Positions 45,780 through 56,763 are shown, counted from the first letter of the stretch. The stretch is DNA of 64,000 nucleotides from Mastigamoeba balamuthi (GCA_902651635.1 CACRSC010000103.1:23833-87832); one strand, 5' to 3'. The notes: generated by a model from the sequence alone, not told the origin. Numbers and translations: made by a program.

Positions 45780-46078
45780 AGTAGTTTGCCCTGAGGTAGG
45801 GCAGGAATCCATCTCCCAGCTTCCGCTACCGGTGAGGGATGGGCCCCTCTTCCTATCGATTCCCGATTAGTGAAAATATCCTTGATATATATAGAAATAT
45901 ATTCACTACCCCTTCCGCTACCAGTGAGGGTGAAAATATCCTTGAGAAAAACTCTTAACCATAAATCAATTGAAATCACCATATTGGTGGCCGCTGTCCA
46001 GATTCCACCGCCGGGAATCGACCCCGGGCCAACCAGAGCATAAAGTTCCCCTGTTGCCGCTGCACCAGCCGCGCACAT
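45780..46078 (-). mobile_element. tRNA-derived SINE-like unit with LINE-type tail
   Basis: On the minus strand, about 46078-46006 has a polymerase III A box (TGGTGCAGCGG), a possible anticodon-like stem with a 10-base loop, and a T arm with B box GGGTCGATTCC closed by CCGGG/CCCGG. It is tRNA-like but not a functional tRNA. Downstream it has an AT-rich body containing a repeated unit (AAGGATATTTTCAC, twice). Its 3' part has 'catccctcaccggtagcgga', matching the 3' end of the LINE at 48928-49712. A tRNA head plus a LINE-like tail is the classic SINE layout. Confidence 0.5.
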
Positions 46079-46993
46079 CAATCTACAATATTTCCGGCAG
46101 TTATTGAAGTCAACAACTCATATGAATATCTACAAGAGACTACTGAGAGATACAGGCTCCTCTGACATGGTGCTGTCATCCCACAGCTCAGTGAAGAATA
46201 ACGTCTTCTTCTGCCCTTGATGTGATACATATGGCCTGTTACTGCAAAGATGGTGTCCCATGCATTACTGGGCATCAGAGGATGCGCGCCACAACGTGCA
46301 GGCCCACGTGGAGACATTCAAGTGCAATCGCACACCTAGGTGATGGAGGTGGGTGATGCAGAGAGACAGCTCCAGAAGGAGGAACGGGACCGTCGTGCTG
46401 CCAAGAGAGCTCGCAGTAAGCCCAGGCTGTGGAAGGCACAGCATGACATCGAGGAGGAGTTGGCCAGTCTGAGGGAGGAGCCAGTGGATTCTGACTACGA
46501 GACTTCCTGGACAGACTTCAATGACAACGACGAGGCAGCTACCAAGAGGGCACCTACAGGCCCCAAGGGGATGATGTCCGTTCTTCCCATTGGTAATGGT
46601 GAATTTTCGGGTCTCGATGACAGAAATTCTCACGCACTGACGAACCCCGACGATGAATTTACGGACTCACTGATGCCAGGCATAGCTGAAAAACGCAAAG
46701 GAGGTGCATTTCCGAGCACCACAGCACCAGCACCAGTTATTCCCATTGGGCACGAACTCGGAGCCCAACAAGAGACGTCGGCTGGTCATTGCAGACAATG
46801 GCAACTCCAAGAGTAAGGACAGCAGCAGCAGCTCAGGGGACAAGGACGACCATGGGGACGCATCCCACGAGGATGATGATAGCAGCTCCCACAACAGTTG
46901 TTGCCAGGGCTGTTGCAAGGGCATAACAAGGGACCACGACCTCAGACAGGACCCTGTCAAGCACCAGGCTGAGGCCTATGTGCAGGCAATGAT

Positions 46994-49090
46994 GCAGGCA
47001 CAGGCAGCTCAGTCCATTGACAACATTCTGCAGGGCATCCAATATCCATTCGCAGTTTTCAATCAGGAGGCACTTTCGAGTACATGCAGGTCGGCAGCAA
47101 GAAGTTGGCTATGGCAGCCAAGATGAACGTTGCTATCAAGGCCTTCTCGATGCGGCTGTTGTTCTTGGAGGAAATTGTTGATGCTACCAAGACTACGGGG
47201 GCTATTGATCGGAGGCTGGTCACCAAGGACATCAAGGACAATTTCTGGACAGCCTAAGCTGATTCCATCACGTGAAACACTGCGTTCTCATGTTCTGCAA
47301 GAGGCCCAAAATGCCAGAGTTCAGGTGCAAAAACAACATGGAGTTTGCATTCTAAATCCCATTCCTTCATATGCTGCATGAGCTGAAAGTGGAAACAGAG
47401 AAACGAAAGGACTTCCTTCCTGCTGTGGTTGCATTTGACGGCTGGACAAGTGATGCAACTGAGAGCTATGTCTCATTTATTGTATACTATATCAATTGTG
47501 AATGGGTGTTCATGATATGATGCACGTATTGAAGACAAACGAAAACTGCCCAAACCTGGTTGTACATGCTGGATAAGTACATAAAAAATGCTGCAATGAT
47601 GTGCTTTTCATTAATTCATATCTGAGTACACTTTAGAATTCTTTTTCTGTGGGATGAAATAACAGCTTCTGATGACTGAGTTCAAGCCAGTTATTTCTGA
47701 TCTACTGTGGCTTCTTGACTTCTCTTCTGCAGTGACAACACAAATGCAAACATTTGGCACTCTAGTCAGTGAGGTTCCACCTACATATATTCAGATTCTA
47801 CGTTGTATGCATTCTGTTTCAGATTTCTGTGTGTTCATTGTCAGAATGGCATTTGGGAATTTTGCACAAAATCTTAGAAATCGAAAATCGTCGTTTCCCA
47901 TTCCGCTACCAGTGAGGGATGAGCCCTTTCGGGCCAGGGGCATTGGAGAGGGGGGGGGGGAAGGGGGTGTTATGGTGGGTGGTTTGTTTGGGGGGCGTGC
48001 GTGTGGTGGGGCCTGGGGGGGTATGTCCAGGGGCGGTTCTGNGCAGGCACAGGCAGCTCAGTCCATTGACAACATTCTGCAGGGCATCCAATATCCATTC
48101 GCAGTTTTCAATCAGGAGGCACTTTCGAGTACATGCAGGTCGGCAGCAAGAAGTTGGCTATGGCAGCCAAGATGAACGTTGCTATCAAGGCCTTCTCGAT
48201 GCGGCTGTTGTTCTTGGAGGAAATTGTTGATGCTACCAAGACTACGGGGGCTATTGATCGGAGGCTGGTCACCAAGGACATCAAGGACAATTTCTGGACA
48301 GCCTAAGCTGATTCCATCACGTGAAACACTGCGTTCTCATGTTCTGCAAGAGGCCCAAAATGCCAGAGTTCAGGTGCAAAAACAACATGGAGTTTGCATT
48401 CTAAATCCCATTCCTTCATATGCTGCATGAGCTGAAAGTGGAAACAGAGAAACGAAAGGACTTCCTTCCTGCTGTGGTTGCATTTGACGGCTGGACAAGT
48501 GATGCAACTGAGAGCTATGTCTCATTTATTGTATACTATATCAATTGTGAATGGGTGTTCATGATATGATGCACGTATTGAAGACAAACGAAAACTGCCC
48601 AAACCTGGTTGTACATGCTGGATAAGTACATAAAAAATGCTGCAATGATGTGCTTTTCATTAATTCATATCTGAGTACACTTTAGAATTCTTTTTCTGTG
48701 GGATGAAATAACAGCTTCTGATGACTGAGTTCAAGCCAGTTATTTCTGATCTACTGTGGCTTCTTGACTTCTCTTCTGCAGTGACAACACAAATGCAAAC
48801 ATTTGGCACTCTAGTCAGTGAGGTTCCACCTACATATATTCAGATTCTACGTTGTATGCATTCTGTTTCAGATTTCTGTGTGTTCATTGTCAGAATGGCA
48901 TTTGGGAATTTTGCACAAAATCTTAGAAATCGAAAATCGTCGTTTCCCATTCCGCTACCAGTGAGGGATGAGCCCTTTCGGGCCAGGGGCATTGGAGAGG
49001 GGGGGGGGAAGGGGGTGTTATGGTGGGTGGTGTGTTTGGGGGGCGTGCGTGTTGTGTGGCCTGGGGGGGTATGTCCAGGGACGGTTCTGG
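46994..49090 (+). repeat. 1.05-kb near-identical direct repeat around an N
   Basis: 46994-48041 and 48043 to about 49090 are almost base-for-base identical (offset 1049), separated only by N at 48042. Differences are confined to G-run lengths and a few bases near the junction. The repeat includes both hAT and LINE sequence and the LINE insertion point, so it cannot be two independent insertions. It is best explained as overlapping contig ends left unmerged. Confidence 0.85.
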
Positions 49091-49712
49091 GAGTACTGAG
49101 TTTGATGAGCCCTTGATTCTGCTGGGGGCAGGTCCAGAGGCGGTGGGTTAAGGAGTCAGCTTTGACAGTACAGAAAGGGCATCTGGGGTCGCTCCAGTGT
49201 AGTCGTGTACGGGGGACCAGGTCATTCCACACTCGTGTGGGGGTCACTGTTTGTGTGTTATTATGTGCGCGATAGGTGCCCATGATGGCTTGATGCCAGC
49301 AGAGGCCTCCCATGCACTGGGCTTGTTTTCTGGTTTTTTCATGTAGTAGGACCAGGGGGATTTTTGCAATTCCTGCAGTTATCTCTGATACTTCACAGCG
49401 GTGGAGGCGGTGTTGCCAGGCAATGCAGAAAACTGTATGGAAGTTGTGTGTGGGTTTCGGCAGTGCTACTGTGGTAAGTTCTTGGATTGAGGCGAGCTCT
49501 ATTCCCCACAGAGGGTGGTCCGGTTCGTGGCATCTGTCTAGTAGTAGCACCTGTTGTGCTAACTGGTCCACCATCACATTCAGGTGAATGACCCTCTGTA
49601 ATTCCGTTCCCCATCTTTGGTTGTCCTGTGCAATTCGGGCTTTCATGGCATCACTTTCCTCCCCTCGTCCTTCCAATTGGTGGCTGTGGATATGCTGGAG
49701 GAGTATGTTGTC
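48928..49712 (-). mobile_element. 5'-truncated LINE inserted in the hAT element
   Basis: Flanked by a 17-base target-site duplication (ttgcacaaaatcttaga at 48911-48927 and 49713-49729) lying within hAT coding sequence. On the minus strand it encodes an RNase H-like end (HSHQLEGRG through NVMVDQLAQQ) and a Cys-His motif (CPFC...DSLTHRLWTCP), as found at the C-terminus of non-LTR reverse transcriptases. The reverse transcriptase is lost by 5' truncation. The 3' end carries a C-rich stretch, 'ccctcactggtagcgga' and a short GATTTTC tail rather than poly-A. A partial version is repeated at 47879-48041 by the assembly overlap. Confidence 0.7.
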
Positions 49713-50280
49713 TTGCACAAAATCTTAGATCTCACATGAATTCTGATGATGGTCCATGCAATGATACTGCACTTCTCTGCTCTTTGCTTGATTGGCGCTT
49801 TAAGAATCTCGGTTTTGGAATTGATGCTGATCATATTGCCAAGATACACTCCACATTATGGTCTCTTCTTTCCCAGATTTCATTGGATCAGTAAGAAACC
49901 CATTTAGAAAGTTATGCTAATTCATAACAGGGATTTGTCTGATGATGTTACTGGTGAATCACAAATGACTGCTAGAGAAGTCTCAGTAATGAAAAACCCC
50001 CTGGGAGATGCTGATGAAGGAATGACAGATAAAAAAATGTTGAGCAGACTTCTATGATTCAAGATTATGTACAAGAGGCAAATGCATAACTTATTGATCC
50101 TCTGTTTCATTGGTATAAGAATCAGTATGTATGATTTTGAAAATTTATACTAATATTATTCAATAGGCATAAATATCCTCGAATTGCCTCTCTGGCCCAG
50201 AAATTCCTTTGTGTTCCTGCTGGCTCTGTTGATAATGAACATTATTGGTCTTCAGCAACAAATTGTGTTTTCTGAGTTAT

Positions 50281-50938
50281 CAGTAAGTGTAACATTCTTC
50301 ATTGATCTGTTTTGAAACAATACTGATAATAAGAAATTCCAAATGCAATGAAGAATGATTGAAAAATAATAATGACAGTTTTAGTTCAATGTTGTATCAT
50401 GTAGGAATTATAAATATGACTTTCAGAACTGTTGTTCATTTATATATCTGTATTAAGCTAGTTGTGATATTGCAATAGTATTGTCATATCAAAATTCATG
50501 TAGAAAAGCAGCTTGCTGTATAAACTGAATACAGTAAAGTAATTACTGCATCAAATTCTGTAACTTACAGATACTTCAGATTGAGAGATATAATAACAAT
50601 CTAATAAAGAGAAAACAAACAAGCAAACCCATTATTATATTGTAAATTTAGTAAGTTATAAAAGCTGTATACCAACATTTGGTGTGTGTAGTTAAATATC
50701 TATGTGGCTGAGGGCTTGAACGAGTCCAAAATATGATATTTATCCATTATATTCGGATATTCGAGATATTATCAGTTCTGTTCAGATATTCAAGATATTC
50801 AATCAAACAATCAATACAAATCTACTCTGTGGCGGGATTTTTGTATTGGTTGAAAGATTCGAGTATTGGTTGGTTGTTTGAATCTATCTTTTGGTTGCTT
50901 AGCAACTCTATGATGGATGCAGTAAAGATATCTATTGA
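50281..50938. other. AT-rich spacer with a foldback repeat
   Basis: Very AT-rich sequence after the hAT dimerisation domain with no coding potential. 50794-50821 and 50857-50885 form an imperfect inverted repeat (arms near 'caaacaatcaatac' and 'gtattggttggttgtttg'), enough for a hairpin with a ~35-base loop. A short run of 'gatattc' words precedes it. Confidence 0.5.
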
Positions 50939-51025
50939 AATCGAAAATCGAAAATCATCGTTTCCCGTTCCACTACCAGTGAGGGATGAGCCCTTTCGGG
51001 CCAGGGGCGTTGGGGGGGAGGGGGG
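50939..51025 (-). mobile_element. Very short 5'-truncated LINE 3' end
   Basis: About 85 bases matching the 3' end of the LINE at 48928 (gggctcatccctcactggta on the minus strand) with two GATTTTC tail units. It is flanked by near-identical target duplications (gtaaagatatc-attg near 50932-50947 and 51027-51043). It sits 170 bases upstream of the CR-type gene start, so it lies in that gene's promoter region. Confidence 0.65.
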
Positions 51026-51198
51026 GGTAAAGATATCGATTGGTTGTTTAGCATCTCTGACTGCGATTGTGCCAGATCGTGGCTGGTGCTGCCCAGCGGA
51101 GCGTTGGTGTCAGAAGGGGCCGCGAGAGATCTTCAAGAGAGAAAGATTCTCTCGATGACATCACGCGAGAGATTTTTGTGTCGGTGTTTTTATTGCCA

Positions 51199-53640
51199 AT
51201 GGAGAAGCGCTCTGTGTGGGTCATGTATGAGGAACCCGGCGCCCAGCCGGCCGACGCCGAGCTGGTCGACCTCGACGCTGAGGTGTTGGACGTCAACCAC
51301 CTGAAGACCTTCCTCATGGCCAAGCTCGAAATCCCCTACCGCGCCAGAGACATCTTCCTGGACCTGCCCGAGGGCCTCGGCACGTCGATCTACGAAGCCT
51401 ACGCGACCGACGCGAGCGCAACCCCGCGCACCCTCGACCCGACGCAGAGGCTCGGCAGCGACCTTTTCGACGCTCTGGAGAGCCTCAGGAAGCCGCTCCG
51501 TCCCATCTTGGTCGTTCGCGTGAGGCCCGGCGCCCGGCCTCTCCCGACCCAGCCGACAGGTTTGCGCGCCATTTCTGATTACTACGCGTTGAACCGTCAG
51601 TTTGTTCACCGCGCTTTCGTACTCCCCACTCATCGCACCCTTTGCTTCTCTAACGAGCGGTGTCCCATTTCTTTTATCACGCCTGCTTTCATTCAACTCC
51701 TGGAAACACAAGCAGGCGAAAACGCCAGGGTGCGACCACGCCGCAGCGAAGTGGGCGGCATGGTTTACGGTGCGAGCCGTCCCCTCTTCCCGGCCTAATT
51801 AATCACGCAACACACGTTTTCCTTTGCCCAGCAACTGTCGAGGAGGGCATCAACACTACCGTGCCACACAGCCGGCGCCAGCAGACGTGCGCGGAACTGC
51901 TCGATTACGCCCAGGGCAAGAGCTTCCTCCTCGTGCGTGCCCCGCCGAAGAGCGGGAAGACGGCGCTCATCGACATGCTCGTCTTCAACACGGCCGGGCG
52001 TACCGACCTGCAGGTTTGCCTTGAGATTATGTCCGCCCTCTGCTTGCCTCTGACCCCCGCTGCACCCAGGTGTACCGCGTCAACGGCTCGCACAAGAGCA
52101 GGTACAATGACGCGAAGAATACGGCATCGCGGTTGATCTCGGACGAGACTGGCGGGGCGGTCGACTTGGCGGAGAAAGGCGGCCGCCCGCAGAGGCTGAT
52201 TCTCGTTGACGAGGCTCAGGCGCTGTACGGCTTCACCGAGGACCCGATCTGGGCTCAGCTCAAAGAGCTCATGCACATCCCAGACACGTCTATCTGCATC
52301 GTCTTCTTCGCCCTCCACAACACCACCTCGCTGGGAGGTGTTGCCACGCCGTTCGTGCCGGAGGAGCGCTCGGTGCTCGAGCCATCATTCCTCAACTTCC
52401 GCGAGGTGCGTGCACTCTCCCTGCCCCTTTTGGCCTTTTGTGTCCTCACCGATTTCTGCAGGGCGAGCTGCTGGAGCTGATCGACAGCTACAACGTGTTC
52501 GCGCGTGTCAAGGGCTCTGCCTGCATCACCGAGCAGCTGCGCGACGTCCTGCTTGCGATGAGTGGCGGCAATGTCGGCCTCATCTCGTTCCTCATCGGGC
52601 GCGTGTTCGGCCAGTACAGGCACTCGGACAACCAGCCGCGGGACGAGGACGTGGCGAAGTTCATCCAGGGCTGTATGTCGTTTGCCAACTCTTGTCCCTC
52701 TTGACCCAGGCCCGCCAGTCGATACGATGAACGCCTGCTGCCTGCATCCCCGCATCGCCCCTCTGTACACCGACATGACCAGCGAGTGCCAGAAGTGCCT
52801 GGCCCAGCTGCTGCTGAGGCCCCAGGCCGTCGATGTCGGCAGCAGCGCGTTCCGCACCCTCCTGCGTGCTGGCGTCGTGTCAGAGAGTTGTCGCTTCTCG
52901 TCGCCCCTGCACCAGTGGTTCTGTGCGCCTTGCCGCCATCTTTCCTCTCTTCATTTTCTTTGCCCAGCTTATCGCCCCACGTTGTTTCTGTTCTCAACAG
53001 ACGCCAAAAAGACCTTGTACCAACCCGCGGAAACGGGCGCGAGAGTGACGGACCTGCGCCAGGCGGTGCAGAACGCCATCGCAGCCATGGACCCGCAGAC
53101 ACTCAGCGATGCTGCGGCCATGTCGCCTGCGGAGACCAACAGCAGCACTGAGCCGGTAACTGACGCCACGTTCGCGCGTGGCAGCCTCGTCGAGCGCACG
53201 TACACGATGGAGTTCTACAGGGCGTTCTCGCGTCAGCTGCACGTTGGATCGGTCATCGTCCCAGAGCGCGCTGTGTACCACAACGGCAAGCTCTCTGGCT
53301 TTGTCGACTTCTTTGTGAACGGGTCGCTGTCATGGGCCCTCGAGTTCCTCATGCAGGGCATCGGTGCCAATCTCGTCCTCGGCATCGAGCTCACCTCATC
53401 TCTTTGTTTCCCACAGGAAGGAGGCACCACCAGCGCTTTGGGGCTGGTGGGAAGTACGACATTGGTGACCTCAAGCAGTGGCTTATCGTCGACTTCCACT
53501 ACAAGAAGGGGACTCGACCCTCGGCGATACCGGAGAACACTTGGGTCGTGGTCTTCAACGAGACCTTCACGGCAGCGTCAATCTACTCGAACGCGGGCCT
53601 GGTGAACAAGATCAACGTCATCGGAAACCGGTCTCAGTGA
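51199..53640 (+). CDS. CR/Crinkler-type protein: header, P-loop NTPase, nuclease-like C-terminus
   Basis: Seven exons: 51199-51559, 51832-52013, 52070-52405, 52462-52672, 52710-52922, 52968-53363 and 53417-53640. All joins are frame-consistent, giving 640 residues with no breaks. Residues 1-120 are a ubiquitin-like 'header' (VWVMYEEP, LKTFLMAKLEIP, ILVVRVRPG). Walker A is RAPPKSGKTA at ~165 and Walker B RLILVDEAQALYG at ~220. The last ~150 residues have the restriction-endonuclease-like pattern of this family (LSWALEFL with a Glu, RFGAGGKYD, WLIVDFH, WVVVF). This is the architecture described for eukaryotic CR effectors (header, NTPase, REase), known in oomycetes, chytrids, Rhizophagus and some amoebae. 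No signal peptide is visible, so it may act inside the cell, for example against mobile DNA or intracellular guests; that is inference. Confidence 0.82.
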
Positions 53641-54505
53641 TGCATTTCTGCGAACACAGTATGGTGGCCATGTGGTGCCAGTGCTCGTCTGGGGCGAGGA
53701 TGGACCTCGGGTGTTCCAAAGGACTGTCGTGTGATTCCCAGAAAAGACCCACGAAGAAAAGCTCTGGACGCCCTTGCGGGGGTGCCACCTCCAATTCCTT
53801 GCTCATCGATTCCTGATTAAGTTATTTCCGTCAGTTCCCCTGTATACAAAAACACTAATAGACAGAAACAATTGACCGACCCCGTGGGTCGATTTTCTGA
53901 TTAGTGGTTTCCGTCTGTCTTTAGACAAAACACTAACTGGGATCAATTGATCTACCCGGAGAGGCTCACCCGCCACTGGTCTGGGCTCCACACATGACAA
54001 AGGCTTCTCCAGGCCACAGGAAGGCGCCCACAAGATGCCGAGTGGCAATCGATCATCGAGGTATTTCTGCACGATGCAGACGAGCTCACGCACTACACTG
54101 CCAAGAATGAGTGTTTATGCAGGCCCACATCAGCTGCATGCCACCATTCTCCGATTTGGTAGAGGGTACCCCTGGTCTGCAGACTTTGAGAGACCACCCC
54201 TGTGGATTGCTGCGGCACATTCTGCTCAAGCATCATATGGGGGGCTGCAAGCTCTCGAACCTCATGCTTGGCTACCAGGCTGAGTTGCTAGAAAAGACGC
54301 CCGAGTCTGTGTACATACGACTCTCATCCACTTGTGTCTCTTCTTGAATAAATAATAATCGCACCGCCTGCTGCAGAAAACGGGGAAATCTGACTGACAG
54401 CGTGAAGGATGCTCCTCACGCATTCTGCGCAGAGTTCTGAGGATCCGCGTCTTGCGAATCCTGCACCCTGCACCACAGAAATCCGCGCAGATTCGCCGGA
54501 CCCGT
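53641..54505. other. Spacer with repeat-like words
   Basis: No supported gene. Between 53806 and 53950, related units occur: 'catcgattcctgatta' and 'tcgattttctgattagtg', each followed by a 'ttccgtc' word and 'acaaaaacactaa' / 'acaaaacactaac'. Similar words occur at 45855-45870 (atcgattcccgattagtg), suggesting a dispersed non-autonomous repeat. A polyadenylation-like AATAAATAA lies at 54345-54353. Confidence 0.45.
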
Positions 54506-54640
54506 GATGCGGAACATCGGGACCATCAGCCTGTTCGCCGTGTTCGCAACGGTCGTGCAGGCGGTCGTCTTCGGCGTGGCGCTGTACTACCTGCCGGGCG
54601 TCGGCAGCGATAATCACATGTTTCTCCGTTACGCAGAGTA
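54506..54640 (+). CDS. Possible 44-residue membrane peptide
   Basis: An ATG-initiated frame of 44 codons plus stop with strongly G/C third positions in its first 34 codons, encoding a hydrophobic segment (LFAVFATVVQAVVFGVALYYL) after a short polar start. The codon bias resembles host genes, so it may be a true small membrane protein, the first exon of a lost gene or a duplicated exon. No matching exon downstream was found. Confidence 0.35.
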
Positions 54641-54767
54641 AAAGCTGTCAGGTGGCTCTTTCGCGGGCAGTGCAACGTTGTTCTGAGGCGCTCTGCGGTG
54701 CTGGACGAAAATGGCACACAAGCGGTACATACACAACAGCAGTCTGAATCCTGGGGAGGCTGACTGC
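54641..54767. other. Cathepsin gene 3' flank
   Basis: Short downstream flank of the cathepsin gene; from 54675 it matches 45085-45190, so the duplicated segment extends past the stop codon. Confidence 0.6.
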
Positions 54768-56763
54768 CTACTGCACGCGGCCAGTGGCGACCTTGGTCTC
54801 GATCCCCGCCTCGTTCGTGCCCCTGCGGATGCGGAAGAAGCCGTTGCCCGCCCACGTCTGCCCCCACGAGTTGGCGACAGTCCAGTACGGAACGCCGGCC
54901 TCCTCGCCCCAGCCCACGATCTGTCCCGCGGCAGCCGTCAGGGTCGAATGCCAGGCACTGGGAGGGGCTGTGTCGTTGCTCGCACCGTGACGGCGTGAGA
55001 GCCGCTGAACTTGGAGCCGCGCGTGAGGGTGTAGACGCCCCTGGTGTACTGGTGGAAGTCGCTGAACACGAAGAAGGCGACCTCGATGGGGCCGTAGGTC
55101 ATGATCTCCCTCTGCATCGCCTGCACCGTCGCCGCGTTGTCGCCGCTCACGAAGACGTCGTACTGCACCGCATACAGCAGTCAGCTTCAGTTCACCGCAG
55201 TGGCGACGGGGGGAAGGGGAGGGAAGTGCGCTTACGGCGCTGACAGTGCGGTGGCTGGTGAGGTCCGAGCCGTCGTCGCAGAAGATGGGGCAGTGGGTGG
55301 CCGCGACCGTGCGCGGCGTCGAGACGCAGGACTCTGAGGTGGTGCCGAGCTTCATGAAGTCGTCCCACAGGATGTCGAGGGACCCGCCGTAGCAGGCCAG
55401 CTGGCGCGTGTGGCACGATAGCGCGTACATGGGGCTCATCAGCGACGTCGCGTTGCCGCGCGCGATGCAGAGGCGGTCCTCGAACGCCTTGGCCCCCGCG
55501 AAGGCCCAGCAGCCGCCGCACGAGCCCTGGTTCCGCGTGTGCCCGATGTTGCACGCCGGCCAGTTGGTCCTCGCGTCGAACGCCTCGGGGATGGCCGCCA
55601 CCGCCTGCCGCGCGTCGTGCGCGGGTGGCCGCCTGGGCGCCGGGCTCGCGCGGGGCCTGTACTTGATGCCCTCGCGCGGCTGCAGGAACAACCGTTTCAC
55701 TTCGTCTGCGGAGGCCGTGGGGTCAGAGAGCGGCCACTGGAGGGAGGAAGGAGACAGTACCGTAGGACTTGCCCTCGAGGAAGGGGTTTTCGCCAGCGGT
55801 CCACGTGCGCGAGACGCTGTTGATCGTGGCGATCTCGGCGGCGTCGTTGACGCTGCGCGCGGTGGTGCGGGGCTCGCCGACCCACCGGAGGTCCGTGCAC
55901 TCGGCCTCGTTGGACCACTCGAACACGCTCTGGTCGACGGGCTGCTGCGAGAACTGCGAGTAGTCCCGCGTCTCGACGACGTCCGAGTCGACGAACACGC
56001 GGCGCACGGGCTCGTTGGTGCGCGAGTCGACGATGAGCGTCAGCGACTTGGAGCCCGACGTGGCCACCCACGTGTCGCAGTCGCGCTGCTGATCATGCGG
56101 GCACACGCAGGACAGGCACGTCCTCGTGAAGTCCTTGGTGACCTTGTCGCACTGATCTTGCTGCGGGGGCATTAGGCCAGCTCGGTAACACGACGGGGGG
56201 CGGAGGAAGAGAGACGGGCAGAGCTCTACCTTGTCGGTCCAGACCAGACCGCAGACGCGGCGATTGAAGAAGGTCTCCTCGTAGAACATCGAGTGGCCAG
56301 AGACGATGGTTTTGCCTGTCTTGCCGTAGTTCCTCTGATCCCTGAAGGCAGGCAGATGTGCATCGCTTAACCAAGTGTGCAGGCTGGCGTGCAAGGCGGT
56401 GCTTGGGGTGGAAGTTGCAAACTCCCAACGAACAAGTTCCTCAGTTCGTCAATTTCATTTTGCGGGAACGAGAGAAACGAAAGAAAAAGAACCGGCAGTG
56501 TGTGGGACGCACAGCTCGACCTCGGCGGAACGGGTGCCGTCGACGTAGACCCTGCTGAGGGCCCAGCGCAGGGGCTGGTTGGGCATCTTGAGCGACGTGT
56601 TGGCCGTCGCCGTGTACGTGCAGGGCAGGTCCGGCCTATCGAGTACGTGGGCCATGAGGATGACGATCGGGATCACGATGCACAGCGTGATGATGATGCA
56701 GCAGGCGCACACCACCCCCGCGACGATGCTCACGATTATGCACACCCTCTCTCCGTCTCCCAT
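54768..56763 (-). CDS. Membrane-anchored cathepsin B-like cysteine peptidase
   Basis: Six exons from the ATG at 56763 to the stop at 54768. Exon 1 encodes a short N-terminus and one long hydrophobic segment (IIITLCIVIPIVILM), suggesting a type II membrane anchor instead of a cleaved signal. A Cys-containing prodomain-like region follows (TCLSCVCP, FVDSDVVETRDYSQF). The peptidase domain has NQGSCGGCWAFAG (oxyanion Gln and catalytic Cys), CYGGSLDILW, GSHAVT-IVGWGEE (catalytic His) and NSWG (catalytic Asn). C1A papain family, closest in pattern to cathepsin B and protist relatives. It probably acts in endolysosomes or at the cell surface. Splices include AAG|GTAGAG near 56228 and an intron between His and Asn motifs. 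A second copy of the last two exons is at 45193-45550. Confidence 0.87.

Larger units (their letters stand above)
46250..50280 (+). mobile_element. hAT-family DNA transposon (interrupted, broken)
   Basis: Several pieces of one transposase on the plus strand. 47371-47519 encodes FDGWTSDATESYVSF...YYINCEW, the hAT catalytic-core signature with the first Asp. 49765-49890 encodes ALLCSLLDWRFKNLGF. 50094-50277 encodes the hAT dimerisation domain (DPLFHWYKN, then a 42-base GT-AG intron at 50125-50166, then HKYPRIASLAQKFLCVPAG and a degenerate ERxFS equivalent, NEHYWSS). Acidic and basic frames at 46340-47126 may be its N-terminal region. Many stops and frame changes break it, and a LINE has inserted at 48928. 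Terminal inverted repeats and the 8-base target duplication were not found, so the ends are approximate. Codon use is AT-rich, unlike host genes. Confidence 0.7.

Noticed and set aside
46006-46078. A genuine tRNA on the minus strand
   Set aside because: The A and B boxes fit, but the anticodon arm has a 10-base loop and the acceptor stem does not close, so a SINE head or relic is more likely.
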